This document shows, piece by piece, positions 8,422-17,071 of a stretch of 30,541 nt of DNA. A model generated the notes under the pieces. The model searched no databases, was not told the origin of the DNA, and saw only the letters and a program-made list of their open reading frames with translations. The DNA comes from JASMHC01 sp964476515 (lineage in GTDB: Bacteria; Pseudomonadota; Alphaproteobacteria; Rhodobacterales; Rhodobacteraceae): positions 1-30,541 of the forward strand of contig CAYZAY010000024.1 in assembly GCA_964476515.1 (NCBI GenBank), given 5' to 3'. The position numbers were made by a program, and so were the translations under genes. The first letter of the stretch is position 1. Every line of letters starts with the position of its first letter.

Positions 8422-9684
8422 TCAGAGAAACGCCAGCGAAAGCCACGGTACAAAGCTGACAATCAGCAGAACGACGATCATCAATGCAATGAACGGCAGT
8501 ACGGCCTTGGCAACCGATACAAACCCTTCGCCAAACACCGGTGAGGCGACCAACAGGTTCAACCCCATGGGTGGCGTCAACAAACCGATCTCAAGGTTCA
8601 GCACCATGATAATCCCAAGGTGAACAGGGTCGACGCCAAAGGACGCAGCAACCGGCATGATCAACGGGCCGAGGATCAACAGAGCCGAAATCGTGTCCAT
8701 CACTGTACCGACCAAAAGCAAGAGGACGTTCAGCAGTAGGATGAACAGAATGACGTTTCCAACGTTACCCTGAAGCCATTCAGCCAACACCCGAGGCACG
8801 CCCTCTGACGCAAGGAAAATGTTCACGCTGACTGCAATTGCGATGATCGGGATCAGGCTGCCCAGCAGCGCAATGGTTTCCTGAACGATCTTATAGAGAT
8901 CCTTCACACCGACCTCGCGGTAGACGAACACTTCAATGATCAACGCATAGACAAGGGCAACCGCAGCCGATTCCGTGGGAGTGAAATAGCCTGAATAAAT
9001 TCCTGCCAGCAGCAGGACTGGCATGAACAGGGCCGGGCCTCCGGTCAGGATGGCTTTGCGTAAGGATTTGCGTTCGGTATTTGATGGCAGTTCGATGTTT
9101 CTATTCACGTAGAGCGAATAGATCACCATTACGCTGGTCAAAAGCAGGCCCGGCAATAGGCCAGCCAAAAACAGATCGACAATCGACGTTTCGGTCGCGA
9201 TGCCAAAAATGATCAGCGGGATCGACGGCGGGATGATGATGCCCAGCGTACCGCCCGACGTCAGCGCCCCTAGCGAATAGGACTTGGAATAGTTCTGCGC
9301 CAGCAAAGCCGGATATAGAACTGCCCCAACCGCGAGCAGAGTCACAGGGGACGACCCCGAAATCGCCGCGAAAGCCGCACAAGACAGGATCGACGCCGCA
9401 CCAAGACCGCCCCGAAGGTTCTGCGTCAGGGCGACCATAACGTCGATCAGCTTTTCGGCGATGGTCCCTCGGGTCATCACAGCACCGACAAGGATGAACA
9501 TCGGGATCGACAGCAAAGCTTCTTTGTCGATTGCGATCCAAGCGTCTTCAAGAAGATAGAGAACGTCTCCGTCCCCCCAAACTAGGTGAAGATACGCGAC
9601 CACAACCGCGAGAATGATGATGATGTTCTGCCGCAGAGCAAGAAGTGCAACGACGATCAATAATAGGGCTACTGAAGGAAGCAT
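8422..9684 (-). CDS. dctM: TRAP transporter large permease (DctM)
   Basis: A 420-residue multi-pass membrane protein of the DctM family, the large permease of tripartite ATP-independent periplasmic transporters, which use an ion gradient to import organic acids delivered by a DctP protein. Typical segments are ISGSSPVTLLAVG, GGTLGIIIPPSIPLIIFG, the TPTESAA loop, and LNLEIGLLTPPMGLNL near the C-terminus. The ATG at 9684 overlaps the dctQ stop by one base (TGATG), indicating translational coupling; a longer in-frame extension to 9723 lies inside dctQ and is unlikely. It looks intact, but its binding-protein gene is truncated. Confidence 0.94.
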   Translation of the reverse strand: MLPSVALLLIVVALLALRQNIIIILAVVVAYLHLVWGDGDVLYLLEDAWIAIDKEALLSIPMFILVGAVMTRGTIAEKLIDVMVALTQNLRGGLGAASILSCAAFAAISGSSPVTLLAVGAVLYPALLAQNYSKSYSLGALTSGGTLGIIIPPSIPLIIFGIATETSIVDLFLAGLLPGLLLTSVMVIYSLYVNRNIELPSNTERKSLRKAILTGGPALFMPVLLLAGIYSGYFTPTESAAVALVYALIIEVFVYREVGVKDLYKIVQETIALLGSLIPIIAIAVSVNIFLASEGVPRVLAEWLQGNVGNVILFILLLNVLLLLVGTVMDTISALLILGPLIMPVAASFGVDPVHLGIIMVLNLEIGLLTPPMGLNLLVASPVFGEGFVSVAKAVLPFIALMIVVLLIVSFVPWLSLAFL

Positions 9685-10172
9685 CACGCGATCTCGCTTT
9701 CTTGCGGTTGAAGCGTTGGCCAACCGGCAAACAGTAGATATCTGAACCCAGCAGATGCCAGCCCATAGGGAAGCGCCATTTGGGGAACCCAGATTTCAAG
9801 ATCCAGCGGAGGCGTCGTAAAGCCCATGTGTTTGTTGTCCAGCACCAGAAGCACTGCAAAATAAGCGCCCGCAAACATAACAGCTGCGGACACTATGTTT
9901 CCGGCGCGTTGCACCGTGCCTTCGAAGCGGTTCGGGAACACATTATCGAGAACAGACGGGCGGATATTGCGATTAAGTGCAACAGCCACACCGATCCCGA
10001 TCAGGGCTGCAGCATTTGCAAACAAGACCGCTGCCCGCTGGCCTCCCCAAATAGGTTGGTTCAGCAACTCGCGTGATGCCACGTCCAGAAACAGGATTGC
10101 TGCGGCGATCGTATAGAACGCCCCAGCAACCAGTGTTTCCAGTTGAAGCAGTCTTTGAAGGAACCGCTTCAT
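9684..10172 (-). CDS. dctQ: TRAP transporter small permease (DctQ)
   Basis: A 162-residue protein with about four hydrophobic helices, matching the DctQ small permease that partners DctM. The family feature of a helix ending in an Arg-Glu pair appears in LFLDVASRELLNQPIWGGQ. The start lies 6 bases after the dctP stop and the end overlaps the dctM start, so dctP-Q-M was one operon. It appears full length. Confidence 0.9.
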   Translation of the reverse strand: MKRFLQRLLQLETLVAGAFYTIAAAILFLDVASRELLNQPIWGGQRAAVLFANAAALIGIGVAVALNRNIRPSVLDNVFPNRFEGTVQRAGNIVSAAVMFAGAYFAVLLVLDNKHMGFTTPPLDLEIWVPQMALPYGLASAGFRYLLFAGWPTLQPQESEIA

Positions 10173-10178
10173 GACTGC

Positions 10179-10829
10179 TTAACCCGCTGTACAGGCGTCG
10201 CGTGCAGCCGTAACGGCTTCGAACACACGCTGTGCGTCACCGCCAACGGCGTCGATCAGCTCTTGCTGAAGCTCAGGTGTGAACTTCGCGGCCCAAGCTG
10301 CGCGGGTTTCAGCGTCGAGATCGTGGATCGTGCCGCCTTCGTCCTGCATTTTGCCTTCGAAGAACGAAATCGCGCCACGAACGTTTTTGCGGAGAGTTTC
10401 AGAGGACTCGATCGAGCTCATGAATGTCTCTTGCTCGTCGGCGCTCATGCCGTTCCATGTCTTCAGGCTCATCAGAGTAACCGATGGCTGATAGATGTGG
10501 TTGGTACGGGTCATGTTTGGTGCGATCTTGTGCATGCCGGTTGCGATGTAAGAAATGGTTGGCAGTTCGCCACCATCAACAATGCCGGTTTGAAGCGACG
10601 AAGCAACCTCTGCAAATGGCAGTGGAACGCCTGACGATCCGATACCGCGCCACAGAAGGTCTGCGTTTTTCGCAGGAGCTACACGCATTTTAAAGCCTTC
10701 AGCCTGATCAACGGTGACTACTGGCTCTTTCGAGAACAGGATCTGCCAGCCAAGCTCAGTCCACTGAATGATCTTTAGGCCACGTGCTTCGAACAATTCA
10801 TCAAGTTCCGGCATTGCTGGACGCCCAGA
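10179..10829 (-). pseudogene. dctP: TRAP substrate-binding protein DctP, 5'-truncated remnant
   Basis: About 215 residues of the C-terminal two thirds of a DctP-type periplasmic binding protein, usually about 330 aa. Homology begins around PELDELFEARGLKIIQW and runs to the natural end, with the conserved segments EGFKMRV and GIVDGGELPTISYI. There is no signal peptide or N-terminal lobe. Upstream in frame a TAA appears within about 10 codons, and the DNA there instead belongs to an amidase gene on the other strand. A GTG near 10835 could start translation, but the product would be cytoplasmic and incomplete. It is therefore probably non-functional, leaving dctQM without their cognate binding protein here. 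Confidence 0.82.
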
Positions 10830-11011
10830 AGCCACTACATTCGGTTAACCTGCTTGGCCTGCCATCAGCCGCGTTCCCAACCGGCCTAGCCAACGGTGTA
10901 CCGGTTGGTGTGCAGCTTGTTGGGCCAATGCTTGACGATTGGTTCGTGCTTGATTGCGCCGAGCGGATCGAAGGCGTTCTGGGTACGATCTGGCAGGGTC
11001 TGAAAATCTGA
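10829..11011 (+). pseudogene. Amidase, C-terminal remnant
   Basis: About 60 residues ending in TGA at 11009-11011 that match the C-terminal end of amidase-signature enzymes: HSVNLLGLPSAAFPTGLANG, then PVGVQLVGP and DDWFVLDCAERIE. Such enzymes are normally 430-500 aa, so the catalytic Lys-Ser-Ser region is gone. The upstream part is replaced by the dctP fragment on the opposite strand. This is a relic of a different amidase from the complete one at 27221. It ends 12 bases before the convergent acyl-CoA ligase stop. Confidence 0.72.
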
Positions 11012-11023
11012 TTGGGTCAGGCG

Positions 11024-12511
11024 TCAGCCGAGCATTTCAACCAGTTTCATCCTTTGGATTTTGCCCGAAGGCCCTTTGGGCAATTCTTTCAAAAAGTGGA
11101 TAGCGTCCGGTGATTTGAACTTGCCCAATCGGCTAAAGCACAGGTCCAGTAACGCCGCTTCATTTGCATTCGAACCAGAACGGACGCGAACTGCAGCCTC
11201 AACGGTTTCACCGTATCGATCACTTGGGCGGGCAAAGGCTGCTGCCTCGACAACATCGGGATGGGTATAAAGCGCTTCGTCAATCTCGCGCGGGGCGATG
11301 TTTTCGCCGCCTTTGATGATCAGCTCTTTCAAACGACCGGTAACGAAGACGTAGCCGTCGCTGTCCATCTTCGCCAGATCACCGGTACGCAGCCAACCGT
11401 CACGGAAGGTGCCAGAAGTGGCGTCAGGGTTCTTGAGGTACTCAAGCATCACGTTTGGCCCGCGCACAACGATTTCGCCCTCTGTACCGGAAGGAACGCG
11501 ATTGCCGTCGTTGTCCTGAATTTCGACTTCGCACCCGTAGCCAGTTCCGGGCGAGCCTATTTTGCGGGGCGCAGGGGGCAGCGGATTCGAAAGGATTTGA
11601 GCCGCCGTTTCGGTTAGCCCCATCGTTTCAATGATCGGCACTGAAAAGCGGCTTTCAAACGCGGATTGGGTTTCAACCGCCAAAGCGGATGACGCCGACC
11701 GGCCAAAGCGCAAACGAGACCGGCATTCGCCGTCTGGTTCACCTTCTCCGTGCAGCAAATGCGAAATAATCGTCGGCACGACCGAGAACCATGTGATCTG
11801 GCTTTCAGACGATTGCTGCCAGAAACGAGAGGCCGAAAACTTGCCGACCATCGACAAAGATCCACCAGACACAAGGCTACCCATCACCGTCACACACAGA
11901 CCATTGATGTGATAAATCGGCAGAACGCAGAACCCGCGGTCCGATGATGAAAGCTCGTGCGCTTTCGCTGTGGTCCAACCACCCGCAAGAAGGCTTGCGT
12001 GGGTGTGCACGACGCCCTTTGGACGACCTGTCGTGCCAGACGTGTACATCAGCAACGAATGATCGCCAGCCGCCAGATCAAAGAGTTCGCAATCAGCCGT
12101 TTCGCCGGGTATCACAGGCTGCACATTGGTGGCATTCGCTTCGTCAAAAAGCGCCCAACAATCGGGGTGAACGTAGCCAAACCGTGCCTCAGAATGTTCT
12201 AGCGCGTAAGATATCGCATCCCGCCCAGCGGCGAGGTTGATCATCGTTGCCCGAAAACCACCAATGACAACGCCGTAGAAAGCAATGACAGCTTCGCGGC
12301 TGTTTGGCGACACGATGGCCACGCTTTCGCTTTTGGCAGCGCCCATTGCGGTAAGCTGTTTGGCATAGGCTGTGGCTTCGGCCTGAAGGTCTTGCCACGA
12401 GATTTCGGTGCCCGTTTCAGGAAATACAACCGCCGTCCCGCCTGCGTCGGCGCGCGCAGCTAGCCAATCGCGGACAGTGCCCTCGGGTGGAACATCACGA
12501 CTTAGTTTCAT
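11024..12511 (-). CDS. AMP-forming acyl-CoA ligase, possible sulfoacetate-CoA ligase (SauT-like)
   Basis: A 495-residue member of the ANL adenylate-forming family, which activates a carboxylate with ATP and then joins it to CoA. The P-loop-like motif is at about 154-168 (LLMYTSGTTGRPKG). METMGLTETAA lies mid-protein. The hinge is in VTGRLKELIIKGGENI, and the catalytic lysine (K484) is in PKGPSGKIQ. The ATG overlaps the stop of the acylating aldehyde dehydrogenase (ATGA), so the two are co-translated. The pairing of a ligase with a CoA-acylating dehydrogenase and a tricarboxylate-type transporter resembles the sulfoacetate pathway (SauT then SauS). The substrate is an inference; other short polar acids would fit equally. 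Confidence 0.88.
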   Translation of the reverse strand: MKLSRDVPPEGTVRDWLAARADAGGTAVVFPETGTEISWQDLQAEATAYAKQLTAMGAAKSESVAIVSPNSREAVIAFYGVVIGGFRATMINLAAGRDAISYALEHSEARFGYVHPDCWALFDEANATNVQPVIPGETADCELFDLAAGDHSLLMYTSGTTGRPKGVVHTHASLLAGGWTTAKAHELSSSDRGFCVLPIYHINGLCVTVMGSLVSGGSLSMVGKFSASRFWQQSSESQITWFSVVPTIISHLLHGEGEPDGECRSRLRFGRSASSALAVETQSAFESRFSVPIIETMGLTETAAQILSNPLPPAPRKIGSPGTGYGCEVEIQDNDGNRVPSGTEGEIVVRGPNVMLEYLKNPDATSGTFRDGWLRTGDLAKMDSDGYVFVTGRLKELIIKGGENIAPREIDEALYTHPDVVEAAAFARPSDRYGETVEAAVRVRSGSNANEAALLDLCFSRLGKFKSPDAIHFLKELPKGPSGKIQRMKLVEMLG

Positions 12512-13905
12512 TGTTCAGCGTCTTTCCAGTAGCCGTCGAAAATATCTTCCAGCGAAGGCTCAACCGGCGGAATTTCTCGGATGATTTTTGTGCTCTGCAG
12601 GAAATGCTTCCAGTGCAGATTTTCGTTGATCGCGTTGCCGCCCCAGCTTCCGCAGCCCATCGACAGGGAAAACGGCATGCCGTTGTTGAACGACCCACCG
12701 GTGGCAAAAGTATGCGCTTGGTTCACGATGATCCGGCTGGTCGGGATGGCCTTGGCCAGCGTCAAAGTGCGTTCATCATCAGATGTGTGGATGCCGACCG
12801 AATGGCCCGCGCCCATGTATAGCTGAATGGTTTTCGCAACGTTGACCGCATCTTCAAAATCGCTTGCACGGTAAAGTGCCAGCACGCGGCTTAACTTTTC
12901 ACCTGACAGAGGATGCTCAGGCCCGATGCCTTCGGTCGGGACCGCGATGAAATCGGTGCCCTCTGGAACGTCCAGATCCAACGCCTCGATCATTTTGTCA
13001 GCGTCCTGCGCGATGACCGACCTGTTCAAGTGTCCGTCGGGCCATAGCTTTGCGATGATGCCAGCTTCGTCGTCGACCAAAGCGCCGCCAGCACGGGCCA
13101 TTGCCGCGATAAAGTCGTCGTATATTGCATCAACGATGATGGCCGAGTTCTCTGACGAACACGACGTCGCGTTATCAAAGGTTTTCGAGGCTTTGATCTT
13201 TTGCGCAGCGGCATCGAGATCGGCCGTTTCGTCAACAATCACAGCCACGTTGCCAGCACCCACGGCAACAGCAGGTGTGCCGGCTGTCTGCGCGCGGTGC
13301 ACGTTGTTCTGACTGCCGGTGCAGATGATCTTGTCGCAGGCTTCCATCAGCCGCTGCGTTTTTTCTTTAGATCCCGGCGCTGGCACCATTTGCACCAGAT
13401 CTGGGTCTTCGCCGATCTTTCCAAATTCAGCGTAGATGAAATCAAGCAAACGCTCACAGCTAGCCACACCTTTGGGCGACGGGGCAACGACAATCGAATT
13501 GCCACACTTGATTGCGTTGATGATATTATTGGCAGGCGTCGCTGCCGGATTGGTTGACGGAACAATAGCGCCAACGACACCCATAGGGCGGGCGATCTCG
13601 GTGATACCGGATGCCTTGTCGTCGCTAATCACCCCGAAAGTGGTGACAGTCTTGATGTCGCGCATCAGACCCAATGTCTTGCGGTGGTTCTTGGTAATCT
13701 TGTCAGGCACATTGCCCAAACCGGTGGTTTGCACTGCCAACTCGGCAAGTTCCCGATTGCGTGACGGCTCCATGATCGCCCAGGCTACGGCTTGTGCCGC
13801 GCGGTCGTAACGAAGCTGGCTACCTTCTGCCTCATAACGCTGCTGCGCTGCACGCGAGCGATCGATGATGGCGTCAAGTTCTGCAATTGGGTCGGGGGAA
13901 GTCAT
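12508..13905 (-). CDS. sauS: CoA-acylating aldehyde dehydrogenase, SauS-like (sulfoacetaldehyde dehydrogenase candidate)
   Basis: A 465-residue CoA-dependent aldehyde dehydrogenase that interconverts an acyl-CoA and its aldehyde with NAD(P)H. The catalytic cysteine is C249 in FDNATSCSSENSAIIVD. The nucleotide-binding region has PSTNPAATPANN and GAGNVAV. The ATG at 13905 is chosen because AAAGGA lies just upstream; an extension to 13929 has no such site and reaches the hairpin region. It resembles the stand-alone acylating dehydrogenases that include SauS of sulfoacetate catabolism. Run with the downstream ligase it would reduce the activated acid to an aldehyde. The next sulfonate enzyme, sulfoacetaldehyde acetyltransferase, is not in the window, so the substrate remains unproven. 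Confidence 0.85.
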   Translation of the reverse strand: MTSPDPIAELDAIIDRSRAAQQRYEAEGSQLRYDRAAQAVAWAIMEPSRNRELAELAVQTTGLGNVPDKITKNHRKTLGLMRDIKTVTTFGVISDDKASGITEIARPMGVVGAIVPSTNPAATPANNIINAIKCGNSIVVAPSPKGVASCERLLDFIYAEFGKIGEDPDLVQMVPAPGSKEKTQRLMEACDKIICTGSQNNVHRAQTAGTPAVAVGAGNVAVIVDETADLDAAAQKIKASKTFDNATSCSSENSAIIVDAIYDDFIAAMARAGGALVDDEAGIIAKLWPDGHLNRSVIAQDADKMIEALDLDVPEGTDFIAVPTEGIGPEHPLSGEKLSRVLALYRASDFEDAVNVAKTIQLYMGAGHSVGIHTSDDERTLTLAKAIPTSRIIVNQAHTFATGGSFNNGMPFSLSMGCGSWGGNAINENLHWKHFLQSTKIIREIPPVEPSLEDIFDGYWKDAEQ

Positions 13906-13925
13906 AGTCGTCCTTTCGGGGTATT

Positions 13926-13952
13926 CCACAGGGCACTTAAAGCGCCCTGTGG
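13926..13952 (-). promoter_or_regulatory. Intra-operon hairpin between tctC and the aldehyde dehydrogenase gene
   Basis: CCACAGGGC (13926-13934) pairs perfectly with GCCCTGTGG (13944-13952), and the inner CTTAAAG can extend the stem. No U run follows on the minus strand, so it is better read as an mRNA processing or 3'-stabilising hairpin that lets the binding-protein message exceed that of the downstream enzymes. Confidence 0.55.
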
Positions 13953-13966
13953 AGAAGTATTAGCTC

Positions 13967-14935
13967 TTACAGACCTGCAAGTAGTTCTTTGAGGGTCTCT
14001 TCACGAGCTGCCCACATTTCAAGAACTTCGTCACGGGTCATGATGTGCATTGGTGAACCGCCTGCATTCATCTTTTTTGCTACACGACCGTTGGCGAACA
14101 TGCCTGGGACAGTTGCCGCCAGATCGTCGATGATCGCCTGAGGCGTTCCTTTTGGAACCATCACACCACGGAAGTTGACCGAGCTGTTGTCGATGTCAAA
14201 GCCCTGCTCTTGAAGCGTTGGAACGTCTGACATGAAGTCGTTACGAGCTGTGTCAAACACGCCGAGGATCTTCACGTTGCCAGCTGCACGCGCACGGAAC
14301 GCGTCAGACAGGTTGTTAACGCCGCCCAAAACTTCGCCAGCAATCACAGCCTTCATTGCGCCTGCGCCGCCTTTGTTGTTCGGAATGTAAGCCAGCTCAA
14401 CGCCAGCTGCTTTTTCAAGCTGCAGTGCTGCGATGTGGTGACCAACGAACAGGCCAGCGCCCGAGAATGTCAACTTACCTGGGTTTGCTGTTGCATAGTC
14501 AACAACGTCAGCCATTGAGTTGAACTCGCTGTCTGCTGCAACGACGAACACCGCAGGGTCAGCGCCCCAGTTTGCGATTGGTTCAAAGCTGTCAGTGCTA
14601 TAGGAAACGCCACCCTCGATCGACTGAGCGATGAAGTGTGGGACGTTATATGCACCCATTGTGTAACCGTCGTTGTCAGCCTGCGATGCAAACCAGTTCC
14701 AACCTACACGGCCACCGGCACCCGGCTTGTTGATGATCGCGATTGGCATGCCAAGCGCATCTTCGTTGCCTGCTGTCATGGTCACGATACGTGCCTGAAA
14801 GTCGGTCGCGCCACCAGCGCCATAGCTGACCATCAGCATGACTGGACGTTCTGGATAGTCTCCATGACCATCAGCGAACGCGTTTCCTGTCATAGCTGTC
14901 AGAGCCATTGCGGCAGCTGTTATAAATTTCTTCAT
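13967..14935 (-). CDS. tctC: Tripartite tricarboxylate transporter substrate-binding protein
   Basis: A 322-residue periplasmic binding protein of the TctC/Bug family, which captures a carboxylate and delivers it to TctAB. The N-terminal signal peptide (MKKFITAAAMALTAM, likely cut after NAFA) is followed by the family start YPERPVMLMVSYGAGGATD. Further motifs are NKPGAGGRVGW and DVPTLQEQGFD near the C-terminal lobe. The ATG at 14935 has AGGGAGGAAA upstream, a very strong ribosome-binding site; the frame upstream of it lacks a signal peptide and is not used. It is the last transporter gene of the operon, followed by a hairpin and the two CoA enzymes. Confidence 0.94.
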   Translation of the reverse strand: MKKFITAAAMALTAMTGNAFADGHGDYPERPVMLMVSYGAGGATDFQARIVTMTAGNEDALGMPIAIINKPGAGGRVGWNWFASQADNDGYTMGAYNVPHFIAQSIEGGVSYSTDSFEPIANWGADPAVFVVAADSEFNSMADVVDYATANPGKLTFSGAGLFVGHHIAALQLEKAAGVELAYIPNNKGGAGAMKAVIAGEVLGGVNNLSDAFRARAAGNVKILGVFDTARNDFMSDVPTLQEQGFDIDNSSVNFRGVMVPKGTPQAIIDDLAATVPGMFANGRVAKKMNAGGSPMHIMTRDEVLEMWAAREETLKELLAGL

Positions 14936-14979
14936 TGTTGGTTTCCTCCCTAAGTGGATTGATCTGCCGCCTCTGCGGT

Positions 14980-15444
14980 TCAGAATAAAATCTCTCGCGG
15001 TGTGTATACGCTCAGCAACATCGCGAAGAGACCATACATAACCGCCAGAAAACCGGCGGAAATTACGATACGTTTGATCCATGTCTTAGCCTCGTTATGG
15101 GGCGCAGGATCGTAGAGTGATAAAAGCAAGAAAAAGACGCCGGTCGATGCCGTGTAAAAGCCGAAAAACTTGGCGCCCCAAAACACAAAGACCAGCGCAA
15201 CAATCAAGCCCGGAACAATGTTCCTGATCGAATTCGCATCCAGTCCGTTACCAACCTTGGTCTTGCCAAGAACGGCTTTGCCAAAGGTCCAGATCGCAAG
15301 CACGGCGAACACCGTGGAAATGATGCGCGGGAACAAGAATGCCGCGGCTGGTTCCTGTGTGTAGCTGACATAGGCAACTGATACCCCGACAGCTGCAACG
15401 ATCCCGCTTGCGACGATGTGCTGATTACGTGGAAGTCCGGTCAT
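14980..15444 (-). CDS. tctB: Tripartite tricarboxylate transporter small membrane subunit
   Basis: A 154-residue protein with about four hydrophobic helices (from IVASGIVAAVGVSVAYVSY to FLAVMYGLFAMLLSV), matching the TctB family. It forms the membrane part of the transporter with TctA. The ATG overlaps the tctA stop (ATGA), which couples their translation. Sequence conservation in TctB is low, so the call rests partly on position and topology. Confidence 0.9.
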   Translation of the reverse strand: MTGLPRNQHIVASGIVAAVGVSVAYVSYTQEPAAAFLFPRIISTVFAVLAIWTFGKAVLGKTKVGNGLDANSIRNIVPGLIVALVFVFWGAKFFGFYTASTGVFFLLLSLYDPAPHNEAKTWIKRIVISAGFLAVMYGLFAMLLSVYTPREILF

Positions 15445-16970
15445 GACAGGTTCTCCTCTTTCGCAACGGATTCATCTATTGTGACGGTCCTTTTGCTGCG
15501 CAGTTCCATCCAAACCGAATATCCAATCGACGAGACAACAATTATGATCAGCGTCAGGTTCAGCGTTCCTGAGAAGAAGTACTGGCCAAAGCTCGATGTC
15601 GCGTTTGCGATCATGCTGCCTTGGACAAAGTTCGCTTCCGCGATTGGACCAAGGATAAGGCCAAGCACCAATGGGGCCGCCGAGAAACCGAAGCGCTCAA
15701 GGAAGAACATGCCGGTTCCAAGCGCCATCATCACGTAGACATCGCCCATCGAGTGTTGGACCGAATAGCTGCCAAAGACCGCCAGTCCCAAAACCACAGC
15801 CGCCATGACCGAGTTCGGCACCTGCGCAACACGCGCCGCCAGACCAGCGACGTAAAGGCCGAAGATGCACATCAGGATTTGGCCGACCAACATCGAGTTG
15901 ATGAATGTCCAAGCCACATCAGGATAGTTGTCGAACAGGTCACTGCCCGGAAAGATGCCGTGGATCAAAAGACCACCAAGCAAGACCGCCGCCGTGGGTG
16001 AACCCGGGATCGACAATGTCAGAAGCGGAACCAGAGATGGGCCAACCATCGCATTGTTCGCAGCCTCAGCCGCAATAACGCCTTCGCTGTGACCGGTGCC
16101 GAACTTATCCCTTTCAGGGCTCATTTTTTTGGACTGGTCATAGGCAACCAATCCGGCGATCTGACCGCCCACACCGGGGATCAGACCAATGATGGAGCCG
16201 GTAATCGTTCCGATTGTCAGGGCACGGCTACGGCGGAACACTTCGCTGAAGGCTTCTTTGATCGGATGACGCTCGACCTCGATCACCTCGGCCTCAAGGT
16301 TCGTACGCCCCTTGGCAAACATCGTGATGACCTGAGGGATAGCGAACAGACCAATCAGGGCCGGGATAACGTTGATGCCGCCAGCGACACTGGAATGGAA
16401 GATAAACCGCTGCGCGCCCATGATGTCGTCAAACCCGATGGTCGCAAGCCACAGACCGATACAGCCCGATAAAAGCCCCTTGACCACCGAACTGGAATCA
16501 AGCGATCCGATCACCGTCACACCCAGGATAGCAAGCCAGAACAGCTCGGACGGGCCAAAGGCCAGCGCCCAAGTCGCAAGAACAGGCGTCAGGAAGATCA
16601 GCAACAGAACGCCGAAAATGCCACCCACCGCCGAGGCGAGGAACGAAAGCTGCAGCGCTTTAGCGCCTTGGCCTTTTTTTGCCATTGTATGCCCGTCGAG
16701 CGTCGTTGCGATATTCGCTGGTGCCCCCGGGATTTTGAGGAGAATGGCACTAACAGCTCCGCCTGCAACAGTGGAGGTATACGCCGCACCCAGCAGAATT
16801 AGACCCTGAGCGGGCTCCAACCGGAACGTGAACGGGATTAGCAACGCGACCGCCATTGTCGGCGACAGGCCAGGCGTTGCGCCCAGTATCAGGCCGCCGA
16901 TCGTTCCGATCAGCAACAGTATGAAATTAAAAGGCGTGAACACATCGCCGAAGTACAGCAGGAATTCCAC
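15441..16970 (-). CDS. tctA: Tripartite tricarboxylate transporter large permease
   Basis: A 509-residue TctA-family permease with about a dozen membrane segments, powered by an ion gradient. Conserved family segments are present: GATPGLSPTMAVALLIPFTF near the N-terminus, GLIPGVGGQIAG in the middle, and LSIPGSPTAAVLLGGLLIHG. The start is set at GTG 16970 because GGGAGG lies 6 bases upstream and the product then begins at the usual point (MEFLLYFGDVFTPFN). The frame runs back to a TTG at 16991. It is the first gene of a minus-strand operon A-B-C-dehydrogenase-ligase, and diverges from a LacI-type regulator. Confidence 0.94.
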   Translation of the reverse strand: MEFLLYFGDVFTPFNFILLLIGTIGGLILGATPGLSPTMAVALLIPFTFRLEPAQGLILLGAAYTSTVAGGAVSAILLKIPGAPANIATTLDGHTMAKKGQGAKALQLSFLASAVGGIFGVLLLIFLTPVLATWALAFGPSELFWLAILGVTVIGSLDSSSVVKGLLSGCIGLWLATIGFDDIMGAQRFIFHSSVAGGINVIPALIGLFAIPQVITMFAKGRTNLEAEVIEVERHPIKEAFSEVFRRSRALTIGTITGSIIGLIPGVGGQIAGLVAYDQSKKMSPERDKFGTGHSEGVIAAEAANNAMVGPSLVPLLTLSIPGSPTAAVLLGGLLIHGIFPGSDLFDNYPDVAWTFINSMLVGQILMCIFGLYVAGLAARVAQVPNSVMAAVVLGLAVFGSYSVQHSMGDVYVMMALGTGMFFLERFGFSAAPLVLGLILGPIAEANFVQGSMIANATSSFGQYFFSGTLNLTLIIIVVSSIGYSVWMELRSKRTVTIDESVAKEENLS

Positions 16971-16999
16971 GTAGACCCTCCCATAGGTCAATTTTTTGG

Positions 17000-17047
17000 T
17001 TGACTAATCAATGTAAGACATGAAAATAGTTTTGCAAATGTTTTCAT
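17000..17047. promoter_or_regulatory. Candidate operator region between tctA and the LacI-type regulator
   Basis: Two inverted repeats lie in the 101-bp divergent gap. TTGACTAATCAA (17000-17011) has TTGA/TCAA half-sites. A 28-bp imperfect palindrome at 17020-17047 has perfect 7-bp arms (ATGAAAA and TTTTCAT), with an inner TTTGCAAA palindrome at 17031-17038 offset from its centre. A TTGACT at 17000-17005 could be a -35 for the regulator gene with a weak AAAATA -10 inside the palindrome. This fits autoregulation and control of the transport operon, but no binding evidence is available. Confidence 0.5.
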
Positions 17048-17071
17048 TTTGCCTGCAAGGACCACATATAG

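Noticed and set aside
14936..15082. N-terminal extension of the TctC frame to 15082
   Set aside because: The strong ribosome-binding site and signal peptide place the start at 14935; the extension overlaps the tctB end.
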